Below, in pieces: positions 8,611 to 18,023 of a stretch of DNA of 64,000 nt (position 1 is its first letter; each line of letters begins with the position of its first letter). Source of the stretch: Microbacterium saperdae (lineage in GTDB: Bacteria; Actinomycetota; Actinomycetes; Actinomycetales; Microbacteriaceae); contig NZ_VFOX01000002.1 of assembly GCF_006716345.1 (NCBI RefSeq), positions 992,001-1,056,000 on the forward strand. The letters run 5' to 3'. Under the pieces are notes generated by a model, which was not told the DNA's origin, ran no database searches, and was given only the letters and a program-made list of their open reading frames with translations. A program made the position numbers and the translations under genes.

Positions 8611-9633
8611 GTGTCCACACGCCACGGTGCCGATCATCCCCTGACATGGGGGTTTCCCGCCGAGCAGTCCGTGAGCAGCTGGGAACAGCGCCACGACCGC
8701 GGAGAGGTCCCAAGCGTATGGCCGTACGGGCTCGACGGGCTGCGGGAGTTCGCGCCCGTGTCCGTGGCCGACCTGCCGGTGCCGGGGCGGCTGGCCCGGC
8801 TGCGCGCCCGTGCGGGTGTCGGACCCCGAAGGCAGGCAGGGACGGCGTTCACCTGGGACGAGAACGCGGCTTTCCGTTTGCAGGTGACGAAACCGCATGA
8901 GCGTTTCATCTCGGGAGTGATCTGGCTGACGGACATGGTCGAGCGCGGCACGGTGCCCGCCCGGCTGATCGAGGTGCTGCGTGAGGCGGAGGCCCTGTGG
9001 GTGCTCAGCGAGGCGCAGGTCGATCCGTTGCGGGCATTGCTCGGCGCCGGCGGTCCGCGTGTCGTTGCCGTGCCCTTCGGCGTCGACGCCGAGTTCTTCT
9101 CGGTCCGCCCGTACCCGTCACGGCCCCGGATCGTGAGCATCGGCAACGATCGCGACCGCGATCCGCAGACACTGTTCCGGGCGTTCTCGCGCGTGCTCGA
9201 CGCGCGACCGGAGACCGAGATCATCGTGCAGACCTCGGCGGAGGGGGCGCCGGACGGTGTCCAGGTCGCGCAGCGCATGTCGCACAGCGAGCTGCACGAG
9301 CTCTACGCCACCGCGAGCGTCGTGGCGACCGCGACCCGACCGAACCTGCACGTGTCGGGGATGACGGTCACGCTGGAGGCGCTCGCCACCGGGAGGCCCG
9401 TCGTCAACACCGGCACCCCGGGGATGTCGCAGTACGTCGACGAGGGGCGCACGGGACACCTGGTGCCCGTCGGGGACGCGGCGGCGATGGCCGACCGGCT
9501 CATCGCTCTGCTCGACGACCCCGCGCGCGCGGCGACGATGGGTGAGCAGGGGCGTCTCGCCGTCGAAACGGGCTTCACCACGCAGGTGATGTGCGCGCAC
9601 CTTGCCACGCTCCTGCTTCCCGACGTGGAGTGA
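8611..9633 (+). CDS. Glycosyltransferase, GT-B fold
   Basis: A 340-residue protein. The N-terminal half is divergent (ISGVIWLTDMVERG, ALWVLSEAQVDPLRALL) but the C-terminal half has clear glycosyltransferase features: RPRIVSIGNDRDRDPQTLF, a segment of a donor Rossmann fold, and SGMTVTLEALATGRPVVNT with the conserved acidic residue. It probably adds a sugar to the surface polysaccharide. GTG 8611 is supported by the TATCCT hexamer six bases upstream; the longer frame from 8521 overlaps the divergent gene. The next gene is the giant secreted protein in the same direction, after 144 bp. Confidence 0.8.
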   Translation: MSTRHGADHPLTWGFPAEQSVSSWEQRHDRGEVPSVWPYGLDGLREFAPVSVADLPVPGRLARLRARAGVGPRRQAGTAFTWDENAAFRLQVTKPHERFISGVIWLTDMVERGTVPARLIEVLREAEALWVLSEAQVDPLRALLGAGGPRVVAVPFGVDAEFFSVRPYPSRPRIVSIGNDRDRDPQTLFRAFSRVLDARPETEIIVQTSAEGAPDGVQVAQRMSHSELHELYATASVVATATRPNLHVSGMTVTLEALATGRPVVNTGTPGMSQYVDEGRTGHLVPVGDAAAMADRLIALLDDPARAATMGEQGRLAVETGFTTQVMCAHLATLLLPDVE

Positions 9634-9691
9634 CACGCGCCTGGCGGGAGATCGCCGGAGCATAGGAGTGGCGCGACTCGACCGAGTGCGC

Positions 9692-9697
9692 TATCGT
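9692..9697 (+). promoter_or_regulatory. Candidate -10 for the giant secreted protein
   Basis: TATCGT, 8 bases before an in-frame ATG at 9706 and about 80 bases before the ATG at 9778 that has a good ribosome site. The stretch between holds three GGGGA elements (9717, 9726, 9767), two of them in the context CTATGGGG. It is either a very long N-terminal extension or a leader of about 75 bases. Confidence 0.4.
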
Positions 9698-9777
9698 TGG
9701 CGCGGATGCGTCTATGGGGGACGCGGGGGAATCCAATTCTGCTTGCCGTTCTTCGGCAGTGCCTATGGGGAGGCGCT

Positions 9778-12700
9778 ATGCGAGTCCAACGACTCGATTC
9801 AATCGACCGTGACTTCGATTCACGATCAGGTATGTTCCGTCGTATCGCTCTGGGAGTTGTCGCCGCTCTGGTGATCACGCTCCTGGGATCGGTGCTCACC
9901 GCTCCGACAGCGAACGCCGACACCGCACCGACAGACCCGGCCCTGCCGGCGACGGTGAGCGCTGACCCGCTCCCGACGACGCAGATCAACGGGATCGTCT
10001 GGGCGCAGGCCGTCGCGGGCAACAAGGTCTACGCCGGTGGTCAGTTCACCAGCGCGCGTCCCGCCGGGGCCGCCGCCGGAACGAACGAGACGCCGCGCTC
10101 GAACCTGCTCGCGTACGATCTCGCGACCGGTGTGCTCGACGCATCGTTCAATCCGCAGGTCAACGGCCGCATCCTCGCGGCCGCGGTCTCGCCGGATGGG
10201 TCGCGCCTGTACATCGGCGGTGGATTCACCGCTGTCGACGGGCAGAACCGCTACCGACTCGCCGCGTTCAACACCGCCACGGGCCAGCTCATCGCGAACT
10301 GGACCCCCGGCACCAACACGGTCGTCCAGGGCATCGTCGCCACGGACACGACGGTGTACGTGACGGGTGAGTTCTCGAACATCAACAACACGACCCGCAC
10401 GGGTGTCGCCGCGCTGAGCGCGTCGACCGGAGCCGTCCAGGCGTTCAACCCGGTTCTCGCCGGAGGATACGGCGTGCGCGCCGTGGTCGTCTCGCCCGAC
10501 AAGTCGAAGGTCGTCATCGCCGGCTCCTTCACGTCGACCAACGGGTCGACCAATCCCGGACGTGGGATGGCAGCCCTCGATGCGACCACGGGCACCAGCC
10601 TGCCCTGGGGCGTCAACAGCGTGATCCGCAACGCGGGCACGGGCTCGTCGATCTACTCGCTCGCCTCCGACGGCGACAGCGTGTACGGCAGCGGCTACGA
10701 CTTCGGCGGGTCCAAGACCGAAGACGACTTCGAAGGCGCGTTCCGTGCCAACTGGAGCGACGGATCGATGGTCTGGATGGAGGACTGCCACGGCGACACC
10801 TACTCGGTGTATCCGACCGGCGGCGTCCTCTACACCGCAGCGCACTCGCACTACTGCGGCAACATCGGCGAGTTCCCGCAGCTCGACCCGTGGAACTTCA
10901 ACTTCTCGCTCGCGTTCGACAAGAACCCGTCGAACCGCACGATCACGCCTGACCCCTACGGATACCGGAGCTTCACGGGCAACCCGGCAGCGCGACTGCT
11001 GCACTGGTACCCGACGTGGCAGCCCGGGACCGTGTCCGGCATGAGCCAGGCCGCGTGGTCGGTGACCGGCGGTGGCGACTATCTCGTCTACGGCGGCGAG
11101 TTCACCGCCGTGAGCGGTACCGCCCAGCAGGGGCTGGTGCGCTTCGCGAAGCCGGGAACGGCTCCGAACAAGGTCGGTCCCACCATCAAGGGCGGCGCCT
11201 ACCAGATCAGTGCCCAGTCCTTCCGTGCCGGTCAGGTGCGAGTGGCATGGCCTGCGAACTACGACGCCGACAACGCGAAGCTCACGTACGAGGTGTACCG
11301 CCGCGACATCGCGCAGCCCGTCTACACGACGACCGCTGACTCGACGTTCTGGGTGCGTCCGCGCATGATGTACTCCGACACCGCGGTCACGGCCGGACAG
11401 GTGTACGAGTACCGCGTCAAGGTGACGGATGCGAACGGCAACTCGACCACCTCCGACTGGACCTCGGTCACGGCCGCTGCGACCGGTACCGCCAACACCT
11501 ACAACTCCGCGATCCTCGACTCCGCGCCGAAGTACTACTGGCCGCTCAACGAGGCATCCGGATCGTCGGCGATCGACTGGGTGACGGGCAACGACCTGAA
11601 CCTCGCCGGCGGCACCACGCGCGGTCTGCCCGGCCAGGTGCAGGGGGAGACCTCGGCATCCACCGGGTTCAACGGATCCAACGGAACCGCCGCTTCGGTC
11701 ACTTCCGAGGTCGCACCGAACCAGTTCTCCGTCGAGGCTTGGTTCCAGACCACCAGCACCAGCGGCGGGAAGATCGTCGGTTTCGGCAACAGCGCGACGG
11801 GTGTGTCGGGCAGCTACGACCGCCACATCTACCTGAGCAACTCCGGACAGATCACGTTCGGCGTGTACCCGGGCGGTACCCGGACGCTCACCAGCGGCGC
11901 CGGTTACAACGACGGGAAGTGGCACCAGGTCGTGGGCACGATGAGCCCCGCCGGCATGGTGCTGTACGTCGACGGCGTCCGCGTGGGCGTGCGCACCGAC
12001 ACCACGACCGGCCAGGACTACAGCGGTTACTGGCGAGTCGGCGGCGACAACCAGGGCGGCTGGCCGTCTGCCGGTTCGTCGAACTTCCTGAACGGACGCA
12101 TCGCGGATGTCGCCGTGTACTCCACCGCACTGTCGCGCAATGATGTCGACGCGCACTGGGTCGCATCCGGACGCACGTCGGCACTGCCGGCGGCTCCGGC
12201 GGACGCATACGGCAAGGCCGTGTACGACCTCGACCCGGCGTTCTACTGGCGTCTGAACGAGACCACGGGCACCGTTGCGGCGGATGCCGGACGCGACGCG
12301 AGCACCGGTGGGTACAAGACCAACGGCACCGCGACGATCCAGCGTGGACAGACCGGCGCGATCGCAGGCACGACGAACAAGGCGATCCGCTTCACCTCGT
12401 CCAAGCTCGGCTCGACGTGGAACAACCGGCAGACGGTGATCAGCGATCGCCAGTACGTCTCGCCGAACACCTACTCCATCGAGACCTGGTTCAAGACGAC
12501 GTCCACGGGCGGCGGCAAGCTGATCGGCTTCGGCAACAGCAACTCCAACAACGCCAACGCGAGCTCGAACTACGACCGGCACATCTACATGGACTCGGTC
12601 GGTCGCCTCAAGTTCGGTGTCTACAGCGGAGGAACGCAGATCCTGACGGCTCCGAGCACGTACCGTGACGGCCAGTGGCACCACGTGGTGGCGCAGCAGT

Positions 12701-15228
12701 CGGCGAGTGGCATGCAGCTGTTCGTCGACGGCACAGAGGTCGCATCGAACGGCGTCTCGACGGCTGACCAGTACAGCGGTTACTGGCGGCTCGGCGGTGA
12801 CACGACCTGGGAAGGCGACCCCTTCTGGGTCGGCACCCTCGACGAGCCTGCCGTGTACTCGGCCCCGCTGACGGCGAGCCAGGTGCTGCAGCACTACCAG
12901 CTCGGCACGACGGGTACGCCCAACGAGCTCCCGGTGGCGCAGTTCACCTCCACGTCGACCGATCTCTCGGTGGCGTTCGACGCCGCAGCCTCGAGCGACC
13001 AGGAAGGGCCGATCGCGGCCTACACCTGGAACTTCGGTGACGGGCAGACCGGCACCGGAGTGGCACCGACTCACGTCTACGACGCAGCAGGCACCTACAC
13101 GGTGACCCTGACGGTTCGTGACGGGGGATCGCTGACCTCCTCGATCAGCCACGAGGTCATCACCCGCAACCCGAACGTGCTGCCGACGGCGGCCTTCACC
13201 GAGACCAAGGACTTCCTGGATCTCGCTGTCGACGCTTCGACCAGCGCGGACACCGACGGCACGATCGCCGCGTACGCCTGGAACTTCGGTGACGGCGCAG
13301 CCGCCACCGGTGTCACCGCGGCGCACACCTACACCGCCTCCGGCACCTACGAGGTGTCGCTGACGGTGACGGATGACCGTGGCGGCTCTGCGACGACCTC
13401 CAAGTCGATCGTGGTCGAGGCGGCAAACATCGCTCCGGTCGCCGTCGCCAACGTGGTCCGTGGTGCCGACGGCATGTCGATCACGGCAGACGGAACGGGT
13501 TCCACCGACAGCGACGGAACCGTCGCGGCGTACGCCTGGACCTTCGGCGACGGAGGCACGGCGACGGGTGCGACGGCGACCCACACCTACACGACGGCCG
13601 GCACGTACACAGTGACGCTCAAGGTGACGGACGACGATGGGGCGACCCACCAGGTCACGGCATCGGTCACCGTCGCGCCGGCCGCCACGGAGGATGTCAT
13701 CGCAAAGGATGCGTTCGAGCGCACCGCTGCTTCTTCGTGGGGCAGCGCGGACGTCGGCGGCAGCTGGACGACCACCGGCGGGGCGGCAGCCTTCTCGGTC
13801 GGCGACGGAGTGGGCAAGTTCGCCCTGGCGCCGGCAGCGACTCGCGAGGCGCGTCTGGCCGGAGTCTCCGGCACGCAGACGGTCACCTCGTTGACGATCG
13901 CATCGAGCAACGCGACCAACGGTGGAGCCTTCAACCTGACGGTCAACGGCCGCCAGGTCGGCAGCGACACGTACTCGGGACGCATCAAGATCGAGGCGAA
14001 TGGAGCGATCAGGCTCTACCTGCTGCGCAACGAGGTCGCGATCGGAAACAGCGTCGTGCTCGCCGGGAACTACACCGCCGGTGAGAAGCTCTCGCTCGCT
14101 CTGTCGGTCCGCGGCACCTCGCCGACGAACCTCTCGCTGAAGGTGTGGCGCACGGGAACCACGGAGCCTGCGAACCCGCAGCTCCAGGCGACCGACACCA
14201 CGGCTGCGCTGCAGGTGGCGGGATCCGTGGGGCTGAAGATGGCGGTCAGCTCGGTGTCGACGGTGTCGACGGTCATCTCCGTCGATGACTACAAGGTCGT
14301 CACCGGCGCCGTCGTGGCCCCGGTGAACCAGGCGCCCACCGCGTCGTTCACCTCGACGACCAACGGCCTCACCGCCAACGTCGACGGCAACGCATCCACC
14401 GATTCCGACGGGACCATCGCGTCGTACGCCTGGACCTTCGGAGACGGCGGCACGGCGACGGGCGCAACGGCCTCGCACGCCTACACCGCAGCCGGCACGT
14501 ACAACGTGACGCTCACCGTGAAGGACGACAAGGGCACGACCGCCTCGGTCACCAACCCGGTGACCGTGACGGCTCCGGTCGTCGATCCGCCGGACCCGAC
14601 GGGCCCGGTGCCGCTGGCGACCGACGAGTTCGATCGTGCGGTGACGGGAGGCTGGGGCACGTCCGACCTGGGCGGTGCCTGGGCGACGACGGGAGGAAAC
14701 CCGGCGTTCACGGTCGCAGGAGGAAAGGGCACCATCACGCTCGCTCCCTCTCAGACGCGTGAGGCCCGTCTGGCCGTGTCGGGTACCAGCACGGTTCTCG
14801 ACACGACGTTCGCCGCGGATGTCGCCTCTGTCGGAGGCACGACCAGCATCACGTTGCACGGGCGTACGGTCGGCACCTCGGTGTACTCGGCCAGGGTCCG
14901 CCTCGAGCCGGCCGGAGTCGTGCGCCTGTACATCCTTCGGGATGAGACAGCCATCGGCAACAGCTTCGTGCTTCCGACCAGCTACACCGCCGGACAGGTC
15001 CTGCACACGCGGTTGTCCGTCACCGGCACCAGCCCCACGACGATCGCCGCCAAGGTGTGGGTCGAGGGACAGACGGAGCCTGCCACGTGGCAGCTTCAGG
15101 GGACGGATACCACGGCAGCCATGCAGGCAGCCGGCGGAGTCGGGATCAAGACGTCGGTGAGCTCGGCGTCCACGAACGCGGCGACGAAGATCTCCTTCGA
15201 CCGTTTCGCGGTGGTTGTTCCGCAGTAA
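9778..15228 (+). CDS. Giant secreted multidomain protein (beta-propeller, Fn3, LamG x2, PKD x4)
   Basis: 1816 residues from ATG 9778, which follows GGGGAGG; in-frame ATGs at 9706 and 9832 are alternatives, the last giving the most standard signal peptide (FRRIALGVVAALVITLLG, then a TANA-type cleavage site). Visible order: DUF5122-like beta-propeller repeats (GGQFTSA, GGGFTAVDG, AGSFTSTNG; about 65-460), fibronectin-III-like (470-570), two concanavalin-like LamG domains (575-795 and 813-1040), three PKD domains with WNFGDG or WTFGDG (1048-1300), an unrecognised module (1304-1510), a fourth PKD (1516-1600) and a second copy of that module (1611-1816). Both copies match the N-terminal module of the protein at 2-2521. 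No sortase signal or C-terminal helix, so it is released or held non-covalently. It is probably an adhesin or matrix protein of the polysaccharide layer (inference). Confidence 0.85.
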   Translation: MRVQRLDSIDRDFDSRSGMFRRIALGVVAALVITLLGSVLTAPTANADTAPTDPALPATVSADPLPTTQINGIVWAQAVAGNKVYAGGQFTSARPAGAAAGTNETPRSNLLAYDLATGVLDASFNPQVNGRILAAAVSPDGSRLYIGGGFTAVDGQNRYRLAAFNTATGQLIANWTPGTNTVVQGIVATDTTVYVTGEFSNINNTTRTGVAALSASTGAVQAFNPVLAGGYGVRAVVVSPDKSKVVIAGSFTSTNGSTNPGRGMAALDATTGTSLPWGVNSVIRNAGTGSSIYSLASDGDSVYGSGYDFGGSKTEDDFEGAFRANWSDGSMVWMEDCHGDTYSVYPTGGVLYTAAHSHYCGNIGEFPQLDPWNFNFSLAFDKNPSNRTITPDPYGYRSFTGNPAARLLHWYPTWQPGTVSGMSQAAWSVTGGGDYLVYGGEFTAVSGTAQQGLVRFAKPGTAPNKVGPTIKGGAYQISAQSFRAGQVRVAWPANYDADNAKLTYEVYRRDIAQPVYTTTADSTFWVRPRMMYSDTAVTAGQVYEYRVKVTDANGNSTTSDWTSVTAAATGTANTYNSAILDSAPKYYWPLNEASGSSAIDWVTGNDLNLAGGTTRGLPGQVQGETSASTGFNGSNGTAASVTSEVAPNQFSVEAWFQTTSTSGGKIVGFGNSATGVSGSYDRHIYLSNSGQITFGVYPGGTRTLTSGAGYNDGKWHQVVGTMSPAGMVLYVDGVRVGVRTDTTTGQDYSGYWRVGGDNQGGWPSAGSSNFLNGRIADVAVYSTALSRNDVDAHWVASGRTSALPAAPADAYGKAVYDLDPAFYWRLNETTGTVAADAGRDASTGGYKTNGTATIQRGQTGAIAGTTNKAIRFTSSKLGSTWNNRQTVISDRQYVSPNTYSIETWFKTTSTGGGKLIGFGNSNSNNANASSNYDRHIYMDSVGRLKFGVYSGGTQILTAPSTYRDGQWHHVVAQQSASGMQLFVDGTEVASNGVSTADQYSGYWRLGGDTTWEGDPFWVGTLDEPAVYSAPLTASQVLQHYQLGTTGTPNELPVAQFTSTSTDLSVAFDAAASSDQEGPIAAYTWNFGDGQTGTGVAPTHVYDAAGTYTVTLTVRDGGSLTSSISHEVITRNPNVLPTAAFTETKDFLDLAVDASTSADTDGTIAAYAWNFGDGAAATGVTAAHTYTASGTYEVSLTVTDDRGGSATTSKSIVVEAANIAPVAVANVVRGADGMSITADGTGSTDSDGTVAAYAWTFGDGGTATGATATHTYTTAGTYTVTLKVTDDDGATHQVTASVTVAPAATEDVIAKDAFERTAASSWGSADVGGSWTTTGGAAAFSVGDGVGKFALAPAATREARLAGVSGTQTVTSLTIASSNATNGGAFNLTVNGRQVGSDTYSGRIKIEANGAIRLYLLRNEVAIGNSVVLAGNYTAGEKLSLALSVRGTSPTNLSLKVWRTGTTEPANPQLQATDTTAALQVAGSVGLKMAVSSVSTVSTVISVDDYKVVTGAVVAPVNQAPTASFTSTTNGLTANVDGNASTDSDGTIASYAWTFGDGGTATGATASHAYTAAGTYNVTLTVKDDKGTTASVTNPVTVTAPVVDPPDPTGPVPLATDEFDRAVTGGWGTSDLGGAWATTGGNPAFTVAGGKGTITLAPSQTREARLAVSGTSTVLDTTFAADVASVGGTTSITLHGRTVGTSVYSARVRLEPAGVVRLYILRDETAIGNSFVLPTSYTAGQVLHTRLSVTGTSPTTIAAKVWVEGQTEPATWQLQGTDTTAAMQAAGGVGIKTSVSSASTNAATKISFDRFAVVVPQ

Positions 15229-15243
15229 CGATCCTCATGAGAG

Positions 15244-15291
15244 CGGATGGGGTGCGTGGCTTCGATGCCCGCACCTCATCCGCTTTTCTGT
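15244..15291 (+). terminator. Rho-independent terminator after the giant gene
   Basis: A 15-bp stem, AGCGGATGGGGTGCG with CGCACCTCATCCGCT (one G-T pair), followed by TTTTCT. It starts 15 bases past the stop. The remaining roughly 200 bases up to the next gene hold only a 7-bp hairpin (15454-15472) near the end of the convergent glycosyltransferase gene and nothing else I can identify. Confidence 0.8.
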
Positions 15292-15490
15292 GCGCCGGAC
15301 GCGCAGCATCGCGGAAAGGACACCGAGCCTGAAGCGAGAACGTCTCCGCCTTCGCGGCCGGCAACTCCGTCTGTGGCGACGGAACGGAGAGCCGACGCGG
15401 TCATGCGGGTCGACTCACCCGTGGCACAGGCACGCGGCGAACGTCGTGCGGCTCTGCGAAGGCGGTTCGCAGGTTCGCAGGGGGCCGGTC

Positions 15491-16453
15491 TCAGCCTCGG
15501 ACGTCAGAGGGGACGCTGTGCGCGGCGCGCGCGTACTCGGGAGTGATCCGCCCGAGCGCTCCGAGTATCCGGCCCTGGGCGAACCAGGCCCGGCGGCGAA
15601 GCACCGCATGCGCGGACACGTTGCCGCGCAGACGCGCGAAGAGCCCGCGGGCGGAGAAGACGACAAGGCGGATCACTCCGCCCACCAGGTGCAGCGCTCG
15701 AAGCGCCAGCGTGCGAGCGACAGACGAGCTGCGACTGAGCAGCTTGGTGCGCATCTGGCCCTGTGAGATCGTGCGGCGCCGGACGAACTCCTTCGTGGTG
15801 CGTTCGACGGGCACCTCGTCGCGGACGACGGAGTCCGCAGACGCCATGATCTTGCCGCCTGCAGAAAGCAACGCCCGCCCGAACAGCATGTCCTCACCGC
15901 CGGCGAGGCCGAGGGACGCATCGAATCGGACGCCGAGACTCCGGACCTGGGCGGAGTCGATGAGGACGTTCCCGGTGGCCATCGCCTCCAGGGGCTGGCC
16001 GTTCACTCGCCGCCGTCGACGCATGAAGCCGCCGGCGATGATCCACGGATCAGTCCCCTCCGGCCACACGTAGTCGACATAGCCCATGACGACCGCGGGG
16101 TGGGACGCTGTCCAGACGCGCACCAGTGCGTCCAACCATCCCGGCTGGGGCACGACATCGTCATCCACCATCGCGACGAGTTCACCGTCTCGCGCGCCAT
16201 CGAGTGCGGCTTGCCGCGCTGCGGCTATACCCGGCGTCGGTTCGTGTATGTAGTCGACGTCGAGCTCGTGAGCGAGAGGTGCGGCGGACCTCTCAGGATC
16301 GTTGTCCACCAGAGCGATGCGGATGTCGGCTGCCAGCGTCCCCTGATTCGCGCGGATCGCGTCGATCAGTGGAGCGAGGAGTTCGGTGCGGCGAAAAGTC
16401 GTGACGGCGACGAGGACGGACGGGGTCCCATCGGGGTGTGACGGAGCACTCAT
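15491..16453 (-). CDS. Family 2 glycosyltransferase
   Basis: A 320-residue GT-A enzyme starting SVLVAVTTFRR. The metal-binding acidic motif is VDDD at residues 97-99, followed by VPQPGWLDALV. A GGEDMLFGRALLSAGG segment gives the downstream ED motif. A hydrophobic, arginine-rich C-terminal stretch (LRALHLVGGVIRLVVFSARGLF) suggests membrane association. It probably acts on the same lipid-linked repeat unit as the sugar transferase just upstream; the gap between that stop and this start is only 4 bases. It nevertheless seems to have its own leaderless promoter inside the end of the upstream gene. Confidence 0.88.
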   Translation of the reverse strand: MSAPSHPDGTPSVLVAVTTFRRTELLAPLIDAIRANQGTLAADIRIALVDNDPERSAAPLAHELDVDYIHEPTPGIAAARQAALDGARDGELVAMVDDDVVPQPGWLDALVRVWTASHPAVVMGYVDYVWPEGTDPWIIAGGFMRRRRRVNGQPLEAMATGNVLIDSAQVRSLGVRFDASLGLAGGEDMLFGRALLSAGGKIMASADSVVRDEVPVERTTKEFVRRRTISQGQMRTKLLSRSSSVARTLALRALHLVGGVIRLVVFSARGLFARLRGNVSAHAVLRRRAWFAQGRILGALGRITPEYARAAHSVPSDVRG

Positions 16454-16457
16454 CCGT

Positions 16458-17990
16458 TCAGTATGCCCCGCTGGGCTGCACCATCACCTTGGCCGTGCGC
16501 CACATGATCTGCAGGTCGTTCATCACAGACCAGTTCTCGACGTAACGCAGGTCCAGGCGCACGCTCTCATCCCAGGAGAGATCGCTGCGACCGGAGACCT
16601 GCCACAGGCCGGTGATCCCCGGCTTGATGTAGAGGCGGCGGAACACGGTTCCGTCGTACGCCGTGACCTCGCTGGGGAGCGGAGGGCGGGGTCCGACGAC
16701 ACTCATGTCACCGACCAGCACGTTCCAGAACTGCGGCAGCTCGTCGAGCGACAGCTTGCGCAGGATGCGACCCACGCGGGTGACACGGGGGTCGTCCTTC
16801 AGCTTGAACAGCAGGCCGGCACCCTCGTTCTGTTCCTTCAGCGCCGCGAGCTGCTGCTCGGCATCGGTCCTCATGGAACGGAACTTGACCATCTTGAAAC
16901 GGCGACCGTCGCGGCCGACGCGCTCCTGGAAGAAGAAGACCGGGCCCGGCGAGTCGATCTTCACCAGCAGCGCGAGCACGGGCGTGATCAGACCGATCGG
17001 GATCAGGGCGAGCGTCGCGACGGCGATGTCGAGTGCGCGCTTGAGGAGGTGCTGTCCGCCCTCGTAGCGAGGGATCTGGACCTGGATCAGGGGGAGTCCC
17101 TCGACCGGCGCGAACGAGATCCGCGGGCCGGCGACGTCGGTGAGGCGGCTCGACAGCACCAGCTCGGCAGCGGTGCCCTCGAGCTGCCAGCTCAGTCGCT
17201 TGACGAACTCGGGGTCGCCCTCGGGGCGGCTCGCGACGATGATCGTGTCGGCGCCGAGCTCGGCTGCGACGGCCGACACGGTGTTGACGTTGCCGAGCAC
17301 GGGGAACAGCGCATCGCGGATCTCGATGTCGCGGGCATTGCCATCGAGCAGCGTGGCGCCGACGACCTGGTAGCCCGAGGCTCCGATCGGGTGGAGCGTG
17401 CGCACGACGTACTCGACGTCGTCCTTGTTGCCGACGACGAGCGTGCGCGATGCGAAGCGACCGTGGCTCCGCTGGATCTGGAGCCAGTGGCGCCAGATCC
17501 AGCGGGTCACGAGCAGAGTCAACACACCGAGCGGCAGCCCCAGCAGCAGCGTCAGTTGCATCGACTCCCAGCTCAGGAGCACCGCGACGATGGCGATGAT
17601 CCCGAAGGCGAGACCGCTGGCGTGCACGACGCCCCGGTACTCGGTGGCACTCGCACGGAAGAGCGCGGCGTCCCGCGTGTGGAGTGCGCTGAGCATGAGG
17701 TACCAGAGCGCGGCGAGGGGGACGCCGGCACGCAGGACCTCAGGAACGGCGACGCCGCTGATCAGCTGGACGGTCGCGGTCAGGCCGACGGCGAACAGGA
17801 TGACAGCGGCATCCGTGACTCGCAGTCTGATCCGATAGCGGCGTTCCCACTGACGGCGTCGTTCCAACGTTGCGGAGGCGCGCGGCGTGACCACGGTGCG
17901 CGTCACCGACTTGGTGGCTCTCGGTGCGGCGACCGGCACAAAGCCAGCTCCCGTACGAGTGATGCTCAGGGCATCCTCGACGGAGGTCAT
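16458..17990 (-). CDS. Polyprenyl-phosphate sugar-1-phosphate transferase (initiating enzyme)
   Basis: A 510-residue membrane enzyme of the WbaP/CpsE type that moves a hexose-1-phosphate from a nucleotide sugar to undecaprenyl phosphate, the first step of repeat-unit assembly. The N-terminal half has about four helices, then a CoA-binding-like Rossmann segment (RTLVVGNKDDVEYVV). The C-terminal bacterial sugar transferase domain is complete: RALDIAVATLALI helix, FFFQERVGRDGRRFKMVKFR, LDELPQFWNVLVGDMSVVGP, PGITGLWQVSGRSDLSWDE. ATG 17990 gives MTSVEDALSI. The ORF continues far upstream without homology, and no strong ribosome site is seen, so the exact start is uncertain. The upstream region is unusually long and repeat-bearing. 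Confidence 0.88.
   Translation of the reverse strand: MTSVEDALSITRTGAGFVPVAAPRATKSVTRTVVTPRASATLERRRQWERRYRIRLRVTDAAVILFAVGLTATVQLISGVAVPEVLRAGVPLAALWYLMLSALHTRDAALFRASATEYRGVVHASGLAFGIIAIVAVLLSWESMQLTLLLGLPLGVLTLLVTRWIWRHWLQIQRSHGRFASRTLVVGNKDDVEYVVRTLHPIGASGYQVVGATLLDGNARDIEIRDALFPVLGNVNTVSAVAAELGADTIIVASRPEGDPEFVKRLSWQLEGTAAELVLSSRLTDVAGPRISFAPVEGLPLIQVQIPRYEGGQHLLKRALDIAVATLALIPIGLITPVLALLVKIDSPGPVFFFQERVGRDGRRFKMVKFRSMRTDAEQQLAALKEQNEGAGLLFKLKDDPRVTRVGRILRKLSLDELPQFWNVLVGDMSVVGPRPPLPSEVTAYDGTVFRRLYIKPGITGLWQVSGRSDLSWDESVRLDLRYVENWSVMNDLQIMWRTAKVMVQPSGAY
16460..16465 (-). promoter_or_regulatory. Candidate -10, leaderless, gene starting at 16453
   Basis: CATACT, six bases, then ATG 16453. 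It lies within the last codons of the sugar transferase gene, so the downstream glycosyltransferase may be transcribed independently as well as by read-through. Confidence 0.45.
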
Positions 17991-18023
17991 GCCCCGGCCC
18001 CGAAAGCCGTTGATGTACGCAGA

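Noticed and set aside
9692..9777. Leader of the giant gene as a known c-di-GMP or other riboswitch
   Set aside because: No match to conserved riboswitch core sequences that I could recognise by eye.
9826..15006. A 1726-codon open frame on the minus strand opposite the giant protein
   Set aside because: Translation is Arg/Gly/His-rich low-complexity without domains; it mirrors the codon bias of the real gene on the plus strand. Similar shadows lie opposite the flippase, YhgE and PH-protein genes.
15290..15490. A hidden small gene between the giant gene and the GT2 gene
   Set aside because: Frames present are short, Arg/Ala-rich and lack a ribosome site or promoter hexamer; two hairpins explain the interval as a 3' region.
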